A stretch of 64,000 nucleotides of DNA from NCBI GenBank assembly GCA_958299035.1, contig CATQJL010000316.1, forward strand, positions 91,162,443 through 91,226,442, read 5' to 3'. The position numbers were made by a program, and so were the translations under genes. This DNA comes from Cylicocyclus nassatus (taxonomy: Eukaryota > Nematoda > Chromadorea > Rhabditida > Strongylidae). This document shows positions 49,304-61,014 of this stretch, piece after piece. Under the pieces are notes generated by a model. It was not told where the DNA came from. It was given only the letters and a program-made list of their open reading frames with translations, and did not search any database. Numbering within the stretch: position 1 is the stretch's first letter; the number at the start of each line of letters is the position of its first letter.

Positions 49304-49870
49304 AGGGAAATGCTCTACATATAGATAGGTATTGATGTAGTCCGCACAAGCATTATCAAGTCATAGTCCGTGTCGAGTAAGACATTCTAAATGTTCATTC
49401 CTTCGCTGTATAGGTCATTTTACATCACTTAACATAGCATTATGCTCTTGCACACTTATGTCCTTTTTGATTGTGCTTCATTTTACATTTGTTCTTTGTT
49501 ATTCAGTTTAGTATAGTGAAGGTTTGATCACACAAGTATGAGAAGTGGCGCGAATAGAGAACCGCCTAGAAGTTTCCATTCAAGTCTGTAGTACGCGCAA
49601 CTGTAAGGGCATAAAGTTTGATCAGAAGCAGGAAATACAGTCGGAAAGCTGGGAAACCTACGCCCTGGGAGCGTGGCGCTCCACCTGTGCATATGCTCTG
49701 AGGCAGATTACGCATGCCGCGACAGTTGTCGTAGGGATTAGCCCTTAGTAGAACCAAATCACGATTAGCCAATAAAACCTTCATTTACATACGATATAAA
49801 ACATCTTAGACTAGTAAAGCGAACCCAATAACACAGAATACTAGCCTCAAATAAGATAAACTAATCAATA

Positions 49871-50155
49871 TATATAACAGAAATAATGGACTATACATGA
49901 AAAAATACCTGTGATGCCAAAATAAATCAATCTATAAAACCCGCGGAAAAAACGAGTTGGACAGAATTTGTGAGACCAAGCTAGCAAACTTCCTGGTATC
50001 GCAAGACTACCAGTGCCGAGCACAAAAGAAAACACAATATCAAGGAAAAGTTCGGTGAACGAACAAAAAAACTTACCCACAATCAAAGCCATCCACAACC
50101 AAAAATAAAATACCACTGGCGCAAAATACTGCATTTCATTCGTCATTAACTTGCA
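49871..50155 (-). pseudogene. Possible innexin TM4-like exon fragment
   Basis: On the minus strand, after an acceptor-like CTGCAAG, the frame predicts MTNEMQYFAPVVFYFWLWMA and then a strong GTAAGT donor. The next acceptor (ATACCAG) resumes in phase with SLLAWSHKFCPTRFFRGFYR. The F-WLW hydrophobic run followed by a Trp and basic residues resembles the fourth membrane segment and C-terminal start of invertebrate innexins. No other innexin exon was found nearby, so this would be a fragment. The match is from memory of the family pattern and weak. Confidence 0.3.
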
Positions 50156-50516
50156 GCAAAGTCAACTAAAACCTCTTACAGACCAAACTTAGGCTCTACC
50201 TACCCCCCCCCCCCCCACCCCAAATCTTTATCACCATACGTGCGCTCAACGTCCATCAAGACATAATGGTGGAACCTAGCGATGGCCGATTTAAAGATCA
50301 TGCTCCTTTAAGTTGATTTCTGTAATATACATGCATGTTAGTTAAGGCGAACAATACAGCAAAATATGTTTATGGCAAACCCTATCATTTTGATTCTCAA
50401 AACTTTTGAATCTATGTTGCAAAGGTGATCAGTAGAAAGGAAAAGAGATGTGAGATTATGGTGACAGAGTGCGTGCAATTGTTTTTATATTTTTATCTCG
50501 TGTATAAGATACACAG

Positions 50517-50740
50517 GAGCGGCTACTGTTGGACTACGAAAAGACCCTTCCATTTATCGCACAAATGAACTGCTGGATCGGTCTGAAGTCGTCAATGAAC
50601 TGCTGGATCGGTCTGAAGTTGTCAAACGACCATTTCAGCGCGTTCACTCCGATGTTATAGAACCCCTTCCACTAGCGCTACAGGAAAAAGTTCGTCACCT
50701 TCGTCTTTATTAACGCATTCTCTAAACTAGCGATCCTTAC
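50517..50740 (+). pseudogene. Decayed retrotransposon integrase fragment
   Basis: One frame contains KRPFQRVHSDVIEPLP, like the first Asp block of retroviral-type integrases. The next block (FVTFVFINAFSKLAILT) appears only after a one-base frame change and ends at TAA. A 30-base tandem duplication (50564-50593 and 50594-50623) lies upstream. The pattern fits a Gypsy- or BEL-type LTR element that has lost function. No long terminal repeats were recognised. Confidence 0.5.
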
Positions 50741-51563
50741 ATAAGCATGGCGATACGGATGGTGTGAATAAATACGAAGCGCTGGGAAGCATAAATTCTT
50801 TGAAAATAGGCGAGAAAGTGGAGGAATTGACCCAACAGATCAATACTCTCCGAATCACCCGAAACACTCCTCCTCCTAAACAAAACCGCTCCCATGCAGT
50901 GTGCATTTTCAAACAAACGGAAGACAGGTTTAACATCAACTTATCCTCTCCAGAATTCATTGCAAGAAGCAGAGTGGAACAAAGAAATTCCCATTGGATA
51001 TTGTTCTAGAAATTCCCCTTGGATACTGTCCTACAAACAGGCCATAGAACTAAGCGAACTTGACCCATATACTCGCGAACACCTTCCCGAAGATTTCGAT
51101 GCTGCTCATGCTAGTGCTGAAAAGATACGGAGAATACTCGAACAAGAGTTTCGTGAAGGATAACGAACCAATCAATACAATAGCAGTGATGCCAGCATCG
51201 GCCTCTGAAAGGTTCTATCACCCGCCGCCTCTCCAAACCTAGAAACGCGACCCGATAGATAACCACCGCCACCCTTGGCCGAAGACGATCAATACGAACC
51301 CAGAAATCCTCCTAATCCATGATCATCGATGCATTTCACCATCACAAAAATGACACGACAAACATTCAACAACATATAAGTAAGGCAATATCTGACCAAC
51401 CAAAGAAATCACTTAGTTAGCTTAGTTATGCCGATCCCACTTAGGCAGCACGACTATTGCTCATTGGTCAGAGATACAAACGATGTCGCCAACCTATCGG
51501 ACAACAAACTTCTGGTGATTAAATGCAAAAAAGTTGAACCAACACAAATCTTTCCATATCCCT
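50741..51563 (+). other. Unassigned frames, probably retroelement remains
   Basis: Overlapping frames (for example one ending DFDAAHASAEKIRRILEQEF at about 51160) have coding-like composition but break repeatedly. A stretch near 51430-51555 predicts LRQHDYCSLVRDTNDVANL. They lie between two integrase-like pieces and are most simply parts of the same decayed element. Confidence 0.3.
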
Positions 51564-51887
51564 GACAAGGGAAGTTCCCTTAGTCGAAGTGGCGATTCGG
51601 AAGGAGATATATATCAGTGGATAGAGCTTAAAAGCTGATCCCTTATATACCTTCTATATCTGCGATGCGTTGTTCTAAAAAAGTTATGAGCTTTTCTAAA
51701 GCCATTTTCCTGCTTTTTGAGTCCTAAAATCATGATAATCGCTACACAAAAGTGTGCAAGCTTGAGCAAACCACCTAGTAAGCATTGTAGGTCTAATTCG
51801 AGTTCATTCGAACGTTTTCGAGTGTTTTCCGACCATGTTATTTGTTCACAGGCCGTCATTTCCTTCTTGGATCACACTTCCATTATA

Positions 51888-52605
51888 TTAGGTTGGCTAA
51901 TAAATAAGTTCGTTTTGATATGCAAATTCAAAACTTCATAACAATTCATGTAATAGCTATTCAGCTGAGATTTTTTCTTGAGAAGATAGCCTCAAGCCTA
52001 TACTCTTGAATAGCAAATAGCCAAGGTTTTCTGTTACCAAAAATGACAGTTATAACCATATATGGTCAGGCTTCTAAAAAATCGCTTTTTTAACTTTCCA
52101 ACTTTCGTTCTCAGCCTGCAGTGAGTACAAAAGCGAGTAATTTGGTGGCTGGATACATACAGCCTCTGGCTAGGTGGCGAACTACAATAGAGATTGCGAC
52201 CTGCTTTTTCTGAATTTCTGCAGTCAAAATTGTAAAAATTTCCAGGCATTTGCGCGTGAAGGTCAAATTTTGGACATTCCAGATAACTCGAATTTGGCCA
52301 TCTATGGCCATGCAGATAGTTGAAAATTCAAAAATTTGTTGTATGGGTAGCGAATCTACACTTTACACCTGACTTCAGTTCGTTTTTCGGAACGTAATTT
52401 TTCGAATTTTTGGGGAAAAATCTGACTAATTTTCTTTCCTTCATCATTTTATTATCAGAAAAATTATTTTTGAGAAAACATAGTCAACCATCCGATTCTC
52501 CTTGATTTGCTCTCTCCAGCGGTACCATATATACACACAAAAACTGATTTGTGACATTTCTACAAACCGCTAGAAACGACCGAATTTATTTTTTAGCCAA
52601 CCTAA
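51888..52605. mobile_element. Mariner-like MITE (TTAGGTTGGCTAA ends)
   Basis: Ends TTAGGTTGGCTAATAAATAA and its inverted partner TTATTTTTTAGCCAACCTAA, flanked by TA on both sides (51886-51887; 52606-52607). Length 718 bases. Interior without transposase. Nested in the 51564-53084 element, so it is the younger insertion. Confidence 0.7.
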
Positions 52606-52610
52606 TATAT

Positions 52611-52756
52611 ATAAAAAGCCTATAACCCCCATCTAGAAAACGCGTCGCAGATGTTGAAGATATATTTGAGAACATCGTTCTATGTTCTATTCATTGATAG
52701 TTTCCAAAAAGTTTCCGACGCGACGCGTTTTTCTAGATGGAGGTTACGGGGCTTTT
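52611..52756. repeat. Palindromic block
   Basis: AAAGCCTATAACCCCCATCT...ACGCGTCG pairs with CGACGCGTTTTTCTAGATGG...GGGGCTTTT. It adjoins the right end of the mariner-like element and may be a separate small insertion. Confidence 0.5.
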
Positions 52757-53464
52757 TTGTTTACATAATGAAAGCCTGATCTAGGAATGAAATGACGACC
52801 TGTGGATGAACAACATGGTCAAAAAACATGCGAAAGCGTTCGGATGAACTTGAATTAGAATACAATGCTTACTAGGTGGTTTGCTCAAGTTTGCACACTT
52901 TTTGTAGCGATTATCATGATTTTGCGACTCAGCACGAAAATTTGGCTTTAGAAAAGCTCATAACTTTTTTTAGAACAACGCATCGCAGATATAGAAGGTA
53001 TATCTGAGATCAGCTTTTTAAGCTCTATCCACTGATATAGATCTCCTTCCGAATCGCCACTTCGACTAAGTGAACTTCCCTTGTGAGTAAATAACACCTA
53101 CTATGATCTTCTACCTGTTTTGATTGAGAATCATCTTTGATTTGCCATTCCTGCCACAGGAGGTTTGATCCAAAAGCGACAAAACGCCAGAATGCCCTGC
53201 CCTTATATCTCCAACGTCGATCCAAGTCTGCTTCAACAAATATAACCACCGAATGTACTATCAAAATTGCTAAACCTTTCTTATTTAACCCGCCGCCTAT
53301 TTACCATCACCTCATACAAAACCATGCCTCAACCATTAGATTCCAAATCGATTATCTGCAGCAAGAATCAGCCTTACAAAATCGATTACAAAAGCGAGAA
53401 ATCATAGAAGATACCAACGGTTTGGTATTTTCGCCAAGAAGCTAAACCGTAGTTTTGATTAGGG

Positions 53465-53671
53465 ATTCATTCGGGGTTTATGAGCGATATTTTCATAAAT
53501 ACACTGAAAGAACTCAATGTTACCCATAATACTAGTACACTCTACCATCACAAAGCGAGAGTGCAAAGTTTCTGGGAGGAGGTTAGGTGTGTGGTGAGAA
53601 GTCACCTATCGCTCCCAGGCTGCGATATCAAAAATTCGGTCATTGTTGCTAACACATCACAGCTGAAATGA
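53465..53671 (+). pseudogene. Second decayed integrase fragment
   Basis: The frame reads GFMSDIFINTLKELNV followed by THNTSTLYHHKARVQSFWEE. This matches the pattern after the second Asp of Gypsy/BEL integrases (GxxFxSxxF...LGIxHxTSxxYHPQ...ERxW). Key positions are changed and the frame is short, so it is not functional. It lies beyond the TIR insertion at 51564-53084 and may belong with the 50517-50740 piece. Confidence 0.45.
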
Positions 53672-53699
53672 AAAAAAATGAAAAAGTCGACAATTTCGA

Positions 53700-54330
53700 A
53701 ATTAAGACTCACTACGGCGTCCTTGCTCGAGGTGCTCCAGATTTTCTTCTATGCTAAACCTGAATAAAAGTCGAATTGTGAAAAACTGCAAATATAGGAA
53801 GGTCAGCTTTACCTGACATAACCAGCTTACTACGGTCAGTCAGTGATTTCTCCTCACATTCTGCATTCCATATCATCGTCTTGGATGAGTTCTACAAACG
53901 AAAAATTATATGTTGAAAATATAGGAAAATTTAGTATGTAGTTGACTATACTTATGACAAAATACAAATTGCCATATCACTCAAGAATGCTGATATCTAC
54001 TAACCTCATTACTTCCATGGTCTTTTTTGTTTGCACTGTATATGCAACTTCAGAGTCTAAAAAAGGATCTTTACAGAAAGTAGTTTCTAACGCATATGTC
54101 AGCGGATTAGATGCAAATAAAAAAGCAATTACTCATTACAATGCAGTGAGGAATAATGAAACATAAACGAAACAAGAGGAGCTATTCAAAAAAGAGCACC
54201 ATGTGTGAAACGAGGAAGTCAGAATGAGAGCCGTGCTCAACGTGCGTGAAGAGCCCCAATTCAAATATTCGGAGAATCTGAAGGCGGAAAATTCGGACAG
54301 GGCGTGGCCACTGGTTGGGTCTGTTCCATT
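53700..54330. other. No gene recognised
   Basis: Short frames only. A 74-codon frame at 53942-54166 starts with hydrophobic residues but has no further support. Confidence 0.4.
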
Positions 54331-54338
54331 CGGGTAGA

Positions 54339-54470
54339 AGACTATATGTCGCCGAAAAAGGGCGGTCCCCGCGCTCACTTGCGACAAATACGCACTCTTG
54401 TACATGCGCGGACATGCGTTCCTGCAGGGAATCCGCGCGGGACTCTTCCAAATTCGGCGACATATAGTCC
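54339..54470. repeat. Palindrome with ACTATATGTCGCCGAA arms
   Basis: ACTATATGTCGCCGAA at 54341-54356 is inverted at 54453-54468. The G+C-rich interior keeps several frames open on both strands by chance. Likely a small fold-back element. Confidence 0.5.
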
Positions 54471-55423
54471 CCACCCGTTCCAGGCCATTTGTCGCCTTCC
54501 GGACGTTCCCCACCCAGCAGAACTACCTCGCTTCCGGTCACAAAGCCTTCCACGTTCTATCCATCGGTAACGGTAACGACAAAAAGAACCCTTCCGGCTC
54601 AAATATCCACAGAAGCCAGTTTTTGTCATTCCGTACTATAGAATAAATATTAGGATAGAATTAAATCAAACGAAAAGGGGAATCTAAAGCGAGGGGGGAG
54701 GGAATTCGGACTTTTTTGTTGGAGAGGCAGCTGCGAAGCTGCCCCTAGTCCGAACCTCTCTATGGGCGGGGCGTACTCTTCATATACCCCTAAGGAGGGG
54801 CGAGGAAAGATGGACTAATCGCGCAGATATTCGTGCTTTTCCTATAATCGACTAGCAGATTTGTTGAGACGACACTTTCCCGCATTGCAGCAGTGGTTGC
54901 TATAGTTGTTAGGCGTATCAAAATGTTAGTCATATCGCAGCAGATCATACCTATGCTTGACCTTACGATGCTGCAATGGGAAGATATACAAGAAAAGAGA
55001 GCCGCTACGGCACCCCATACCGCAACTCCCCGTGATACAGAAGGTATACAGTGCGCGAACAATAACCATGTGGCTGAAAGCGATTTCGAACATAGAGTTT
55101 AGCAAAACTGATAAAGACAATGGCGAACAAGCCTTAATTCGAAAGGCTGTCGCTATTCAGCGCTTGGCTAACAAAACCAGCACAGGAGAACTACGATGGC
55201 GGTCGCAGCAGCGCGCGTATCGGCTACCGTCTCGCCGGATAACGCGGAATCTGATGCTCCCGGGCACGCGTTTCTTGAACATCTTTAGAACAAAGAATCA
55301 GGGGATCATTCCGCTGATAAAGCTACCACCCGTAACACCTTTTGCTATAACTGTCCTCTTTCTGCAATTAGCGACCACCTAATTATGAAAAGCAAAAGGC
55401 TTAGCAAGAGTAAAGAAGTTAAA
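54471..55423. other. No gene recognised
   Basis: Contains a G+C-rich block near 54680-54800 with GCAGCTGCGAAGCTGC hairpin words, then overlapping frames of 70-140 codons without splice context or a recognised family. Confidence 0.35.
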
Positions 55424-56399
55424 AGGCAGCAGCCTGCCAAAACCGAACATCCCGAAATTTTGACATGGAAGGTTGCTTGCACCCCAAACATGAAAACAAA
55501 GTAGGTCTGAGCGCACAGCATGCTGCCCTTGCCTAGAAAACTGCCCCTAAACCCGTTACGCGCAAGCCTTTCTGCTAGGCGAGGACGAGCTTGCGATTCT
55601 CCCTGACCCGTCAGAGACCGGCCTTACTATTCCTGTGATTCGTGCAAGTCCTGCGATTCCTGTGATTCCTACGGGTCCCGCAACAATGTATATTGCGAAA
55701 AAACAATGTACACTGAAATTCGCAAAGCCCTCCGCAGTGCGGCACATCGGAAGTCGAGGAATCACAGGAACTGCAGGAATCATAGGAATCGCAGGAATCA
55801 CCTCCTGGAATAGTATGGCCGGTCCCTCAGAGAAGGCATGGCAATGTTATTGCGAGGGTCTCGTAACGATTCTGCCTCTCCGACCATGGCGGAAAGTGCT
55901 TCACTCGTCCAAATTCAAAATGGGAGGCCTTGGGAAAGTGTGGTTTTTGCCATTTTCGCGCTCTTCAAGGTGGATTTACCTTCAAAGGCAGCGGCTCGGC
56001 AGATTCTCAACTTGGAATTTCTTTTGCTTATCTGTGGTAATTCAAGGCGCTGATTCCGAAAATCCACCTTAAAGAGAGCGAAAATAGCAAGAACCACCAT
56101 TTCTCAAGGTCTCCCATTTTAAAATTGGAGTGGAGCACGTCCCGCCATGGTAAGAGAGGCGGAATCGTTGCGGGGCCCTCGCAGTTATAACATTGCCGCA
56201 TGCCTTCTCTGACAGGTCAGGGAGAATCGCAAGCTCGTCCGCGCATATTAGAATGGATTGCACGTACCGGATTTAGGGGCAGTTTTCTAGGCAAGGGCAG
56301 CATGCTGTACGCTCGGATCTGCTCTATTCTTATGTTTGGGGTGCAAGCAACCTTCCATGTCAAAATCTCGGGATGTTCGGTTTTAACGAGCTGCTGCCT
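55424..56399. mobile_element. TTAA/AGGCAGCAG element, nested palindromes
   Basis: Left AGGCAGCAGCCTGCCAAAAC and right inverted GAGCTGCTGCCT are flanked by TTAA (55419-55422; 56400-56403), with one extra A on the left. Long outer arms (55424-55565 against 56265-56399) enclose further inverted blocks. Within is a set of near-repeats CCTGTGATTC/GAATCACAGG (55630-55800). Confidence 0.7.
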
Positions 56400-56403
56400 T
56401 TAA

Positions 56404-56845
56404 GAGGTTCCTCTGGTCAGAAGTTACGTTCCATTGACAAGGAATGCCTGTGTGGGCGTGAGTCCTTAACTAACCAACGAAAGTATATCAAAAACGCAAA
56501 TCCTGCTATGCAAACACAGAAAAAGTTCAATTATTGATGTCAATTTCTAAATGAAAAACGAAACGTTTTGGTTTTCCGTGTAGTGATGGGGAAACTTTCT
56601 GCTCCCGAAAACTCGTAGCGCCCTTTAGATATTTGTGACTGGAGCAGGTTTTGCCAATATTCCTTTCGTGCAAGATTATCACACTCCCGTGGCTAGAGTT
56701 CAACAAATTTGCTTCACAGTCTCAACATTAAGTACATTCTTTAGCTTTTAATATTTGTGTTATTTTCAGATAGCTACTTAATTCTGACAAATTGCATTGA
56801 ATGAGAAAGGATCGAAATTTCGATTGAGTCGTAGTCTACAAGACC
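56404..56845. other. 5' flank of the SUMO protease gene
   Basis: No TATA box of note. An ATTTTCAG at about 56763-56770 could serve as a trans-splice acceptor about 75 bases before the ATG. Confidence 0.35.
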
Positions 56846-59800
56846 ATGTCGTCTGATCATAACGACAGTCTGTCGGACACTTCCAACTTCTTCTATGTAA
56901 GCTAAACATGTTATGATATTCGAGTTGATTACTCCTCCAACTTATAGATTTTACCACTGCAAGCTTTACATGGCCCTGTGGAGCTAGTGATGCCGACCCA
57001 AGGGCGAGATATCGCATTCCGCACTAGTGGCAAGAAAGTGAGGGTTGTCTTATCGAATTTTCTTCATATTGACTTTGAAGCTATCGCATTGTGCTGTTTT
57101 TAGAGTCGAGGTTGTGTGGTGATGTTGTTATACACTGCTTCTGGCGAGAAGAGTAGTATTGAGATCCCGTTTGTGCACATTGAGAGCTTTGCGGTTAGTT
57201 TGTACGAACGATATCGGTTTTGGAAATATTTTGCAATGATGTGGTTTGATTTATCAATTCATCTGATGCGACTTTGTGGCCGTGCACTGCTCGGTTGACA
57301 GACTTTTTTTATACATGCCGCGTATACATAATATTACACATTTACAATCTGGGATCTGCATCATACATTCTGCTGCACAAGTTTGAAAAGAACTACTTCG
57401 CGACATTTCATCAATTTCAGATGCTGACATCCGGCAATAAGCCTGCAATTTCTATGATACTATCGGACTTCGCAGCAAAGAATCTTGCACTCAGACTAGG
57501 CACGCGGGATAAGATCGAGCATGTGATGCGCGGTTATCTGAATGGTGTTGAAGAAGCTTCAAAGTAAGGCTCTGTTCTCCAAGAAGCTCGGGTCTTTTCA
57601 GCACTCGTTCGTTCTAGAAACTTGGTTTTTGTTCTGCAACCATACAAGGATAATCTGTTTGTGCAATGTGGTGGGTCTGATACTCAGTTTGGCGGGATAA
57701 ATGAGCTCCACAAACGTATCGATGCTTGGGTACGTTTGTAAATCGTGCATCGTGGCATTATAATGACCTTTTCTAGGTACGATTCATTAGAAATAGGGAT
57801 TTGCTCGCTAAAGAACAGAGGCAGCAAGCTAATCGAAGTTGTCAGTCAAGTATGGAGAAAAGAACTTCGGAACGTTTCTTAGGTATGTTGTTTTGAACAT
57901 GATTCATGTAATGTGAGTATAGTAAATATATACATGTTTGTTTTAATGGCTTTCAACAGGTTTTGTGCGCTTCCATATTTTTTCAATATTAGTTTCTTTC
58001 GGGACGAACATTGGGACACCGGGGCACCTATGTTCAAACTGTGTACAGGGCATGCATAATATCGTGAGAAGATTTTTGCATCAAATGACTGAACTGAGCA
58101 CTGAAGTGATGCTATTTGCTTGGCGTTTAACGTTTTTTTTGGGTATGCGCGAAGACTGCAATCGAATTCTTCGTCACGATCTTATGAACGCCGTAAAACT
58201 GCTAGGTTTTTCATGAAGGTGATCGAGGTGATCATGGTTGAGTGGTCCTTTCTTTTGCAGTAAAGGATGACAGTTTTATAAGCGTTTAACGTGCATGGCT
58301 CATTCAAACCCAAGTGTAATGTCTTTTCGTTAAGTGACATATACGCCGGAGCAGTGGCTGGAGTTACTTCGAAGCATACATCTGTTCATCAATGCCGATA
58401 GCGACTGTGATAGTGCGCCGTATCGCTTTCGACCACCTGAACCCAGACCTGTAAACCCAAGTAAAATCAGTTCGTCACACATGTTTCTCTGCATGAATGA
58501 TTTTGTCTATCTTCACTCATGCAGGAATCCCTAAACTGGGTGTGAAGTCGCAGTCGGAGTCATCCGCTGAGGAAATGGATTCTGTGGGCCATTTAACAAG
58601 AAGAATTAGGCCATTGAATCAACCGTACGAGAACGGACAATCACCGTAAGTTGACTCAGTTGTCAGAATTCTCAAATTACTAACAATCGTCAAGCAGGAT
58701 ATTTATGGCCGATGCCGCGAACAATGTGTCTGGAGGACATTATGAGCAGCGTTATGTCAATGTATCTTCTGTTTCCTTCGCTGTTTATTTTGAGTAGTTT
58801 TTTTTTCCTTACAGGAATATCAAACTGTTCAAGTTGGTGTTGCGAAGCAAAATGTGCCGCATATAATGCCAATCAAAGGACGAAGTTTCGCTTCCAGTGC
58901 TGGGGTTCGTTTTTCCAATCGCATTGATTTAGCTTTGCCTCTTATATGCTGCTTGCGAATCTTCATGCTTTGGATCTCGCAGATTTTCAAAATCTGTCTG
59001 TGCGAATACACGGACGCCAGTTTATTTCAGCGAACTTACTCTGATGCACCTTCAACGACATCTCTGCAGCAGCCCGTTGCTGCGGTTGACACGTCGCAAT
59101 GGCAGATTCTTCAACCAGGCGCAGTGGTGCAAATGCAAAATTCCAACGCGCAACAGCAATATGTAGTGAGCAGTGGGGCACACGTCACACCACTGCGTAC
59201 ACAGCAAGTGGTCATGCAGACCACCTCACCACGGGTTCCGGTAGTTTACCAGGTTACACCATCAAGTCATCAGTCACCATTGGTTAGACAAGCCACTCCG
59301 GATAAGGCCAAGGTGCGTGTTTGCTGTTTTTTCATAAAATATCTCATATTCATCCATTGTCATATTTAAGGCTAATGCACAATTGCTGATCGTCAACCAT
59401 AGTAGTCCTGGAAGGATTACTAGCGTTGTTTCTACACCTCAACTCACTCACGGTACTTTGAAGCGGCCGGTACGTAGCAGTCGCCGGAAGGAAGTTGAAA
59501 CGATAGCGCTAGATGACGACGACGAGGTAGTTTGTCTATTGTATTTTATAGATTTTTTGGAATCCTTATTTAGACTTGCGGAACCAAAGCTTCCTCATCA
59601 TCGAGTAGCGGTGAACACGGCGAAAATGGAAATGGAAACAGTGGCAATGGGGAGCCAAGTGAGAAGAAAGCGCGTATGGATGAGAACATTCGAGACGAAG
59701 TTCTCCTGGTGTTTCCACCTGGCGAAAGTGGGGCGGTTTCATGTGAGTGTCAATCGTACAGATTTACGCATTTATATCGTCATATATCTTTTATTGAACC

Positions 59801-61014
59801 TTTCTTTCTGTCTTCCTTTTGTAAATTTGTCATTTAATTTTTGTAAAATTGTGAATTACCGCTCTAACATATATCTCATGTTTTCTTAGAAGCAACATGT
59901 ACAAAATTTGCATAGCGGTCTGGGTACAGTATACATCATCCCTCTGAAAATATATACATGATATGGTCTCGTTTCAGTACATTTTGAAGACTTGCGGGTA
60001 TTAGCATACGGCGAGATGCTTAATGATAACATAATAGAGTTCTATCTGAAGTATATCCGTGCGAAGCTTGTCCGTGAGGAGCAGTAAGTTATTTCTTGGT
60101 TTTTGGCGCTTTCACATAATACTTTCGGCGGTTGCTTCCAGACGGGATAAAGTGTTTGTGTTCAATACATTTTTCTACCAAAAGTTGACAGAAAAGCAAC
60201 CATCGATCTCAATCCTCAACAAAAATCATCGAAGCTCAATAGGACGATTTGAATGGGTAAGAAGATGGCATGTTTTTGTTCACCTTAAACTGTTTATTTT
60301 TAGATCAAAAGAAACTTTGCAAAGGTAAAGTCCTGGACGAAGAAAGTCGATTTATTCAAGATGGACTATATTGTTTTACCCATAAACGATGAAATGCACT
60401 GGTTCGACCCATACTTTTTCATTTGTCAACATTTTTGAGAAAATCCTTCATGCCTTGCTTATTCTAGGTATCTCGTGATTATCGTGAAACCTGCCCTGGC
60501 CGTTGTCCCACAACGAACCGAGGATGTTGATCAGGCGCGGAAGCGCGGCTCGTTTCGAGAAAACCCGGACACTTTTATCGTTGTGCTGGACTCACTTCCG
60601 GACCCTAATGATGTTAAAAGGTGAAGCAGATCAGAATTTCGGCATGATCATTCTTGAATTCATTTTTTTTCATTTTTTAGGAAATGCGTTTTGGATATTT
60701 TGAGAGACTATCTTGAATGTGAGCTTGCCGACAAGCGTGGTTCGCAAGAGGAACTTTATTTGGATCGCACGCGCATTGGTGCATTGTATCCCGTAGGAGT
60801 ACCTCACCAAGAAAACTATGTGGATTGCGGTCTCTTCTTGCTTCAATTTGCTGAAGCCTTTCTGACTAAACCGCCCGATGAGAAAGTCAGAATTTCCTCT
60901 GATAATGCGGCATATGCTCATGCCATTTGTTTAGATGTTGCGGCATGGAGCAAGATGGAAGGACTGGTATCCATGGTTCGATCACTCAATGAAATTTATG
61001 AGAGAGAAAATTAG
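56846..61014 (+). CDS. ulp-2: SUMO/Ulp2-type protease (SENP6/7 family)
   Basis: Eighteen exons join in phase to 801 residues: 56846-56896, 56948-57037, 57104-57193, 57421-57563, 57618-57729, 57777-57882, 58335-58460, 58525-58645, 58698-58761, 58815-58904, 59031-59312, 59371-59526, 59574-59742, 59978-60083, 60142-60256, 60304-60401, 60468-60620 and 60681-61014. Residues 20-190 look like a PH-type beta-rich domain. A low-complexity linker follows, with an acidic TIALDDDDE (about 469-477) that resembles a SUMO-interacting motif. The C48 peptidase domain has LAYGEMLNDNIIEFYLKY, catalytic His in INDEMHW (H639), Asp in VVLDSL (D681), and Cys in ENYVDCGLF (C740). It should remove or trim SUMO chains, probably in the nucleus. 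The most similar group is SENP6/7 and nematode ULP-2; the symbol rests on that. The TAG at 61012 may not be the true end. Confidence 0.85.

Larger units (their letters stand above)
51564..53084. mobile_element. ACAAGGGAA TIR element carrying nested insertions
   Basis: Left ACAAGGGAAGTTCCCTTAGT and right ACTTCCCTTGT are inverted. Complementarity covers GTCGAAGTGGCGATTCGGAA, the ATATATCAGTGGATAGAGCT block and beyond, more than 250 bases per arm. A mariner-like element (51888-52605) and a palindrome (52611-52756) sit inside. Related to 41695-42627. Confidence 0.7.

Noticed and set aside
54136..54629. Several overlapping 80-125-codon frames on both strands
   Set aside because: They arise from the G+C-rich palindrome at 54339-54470 and have no independent support.
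58261..58272. Twelve-base microexon in the SUMO protease
   Set aside because: Direct joining of 57882 to 58335 keeps the frame with better splice sites, so the microexon is not needed.
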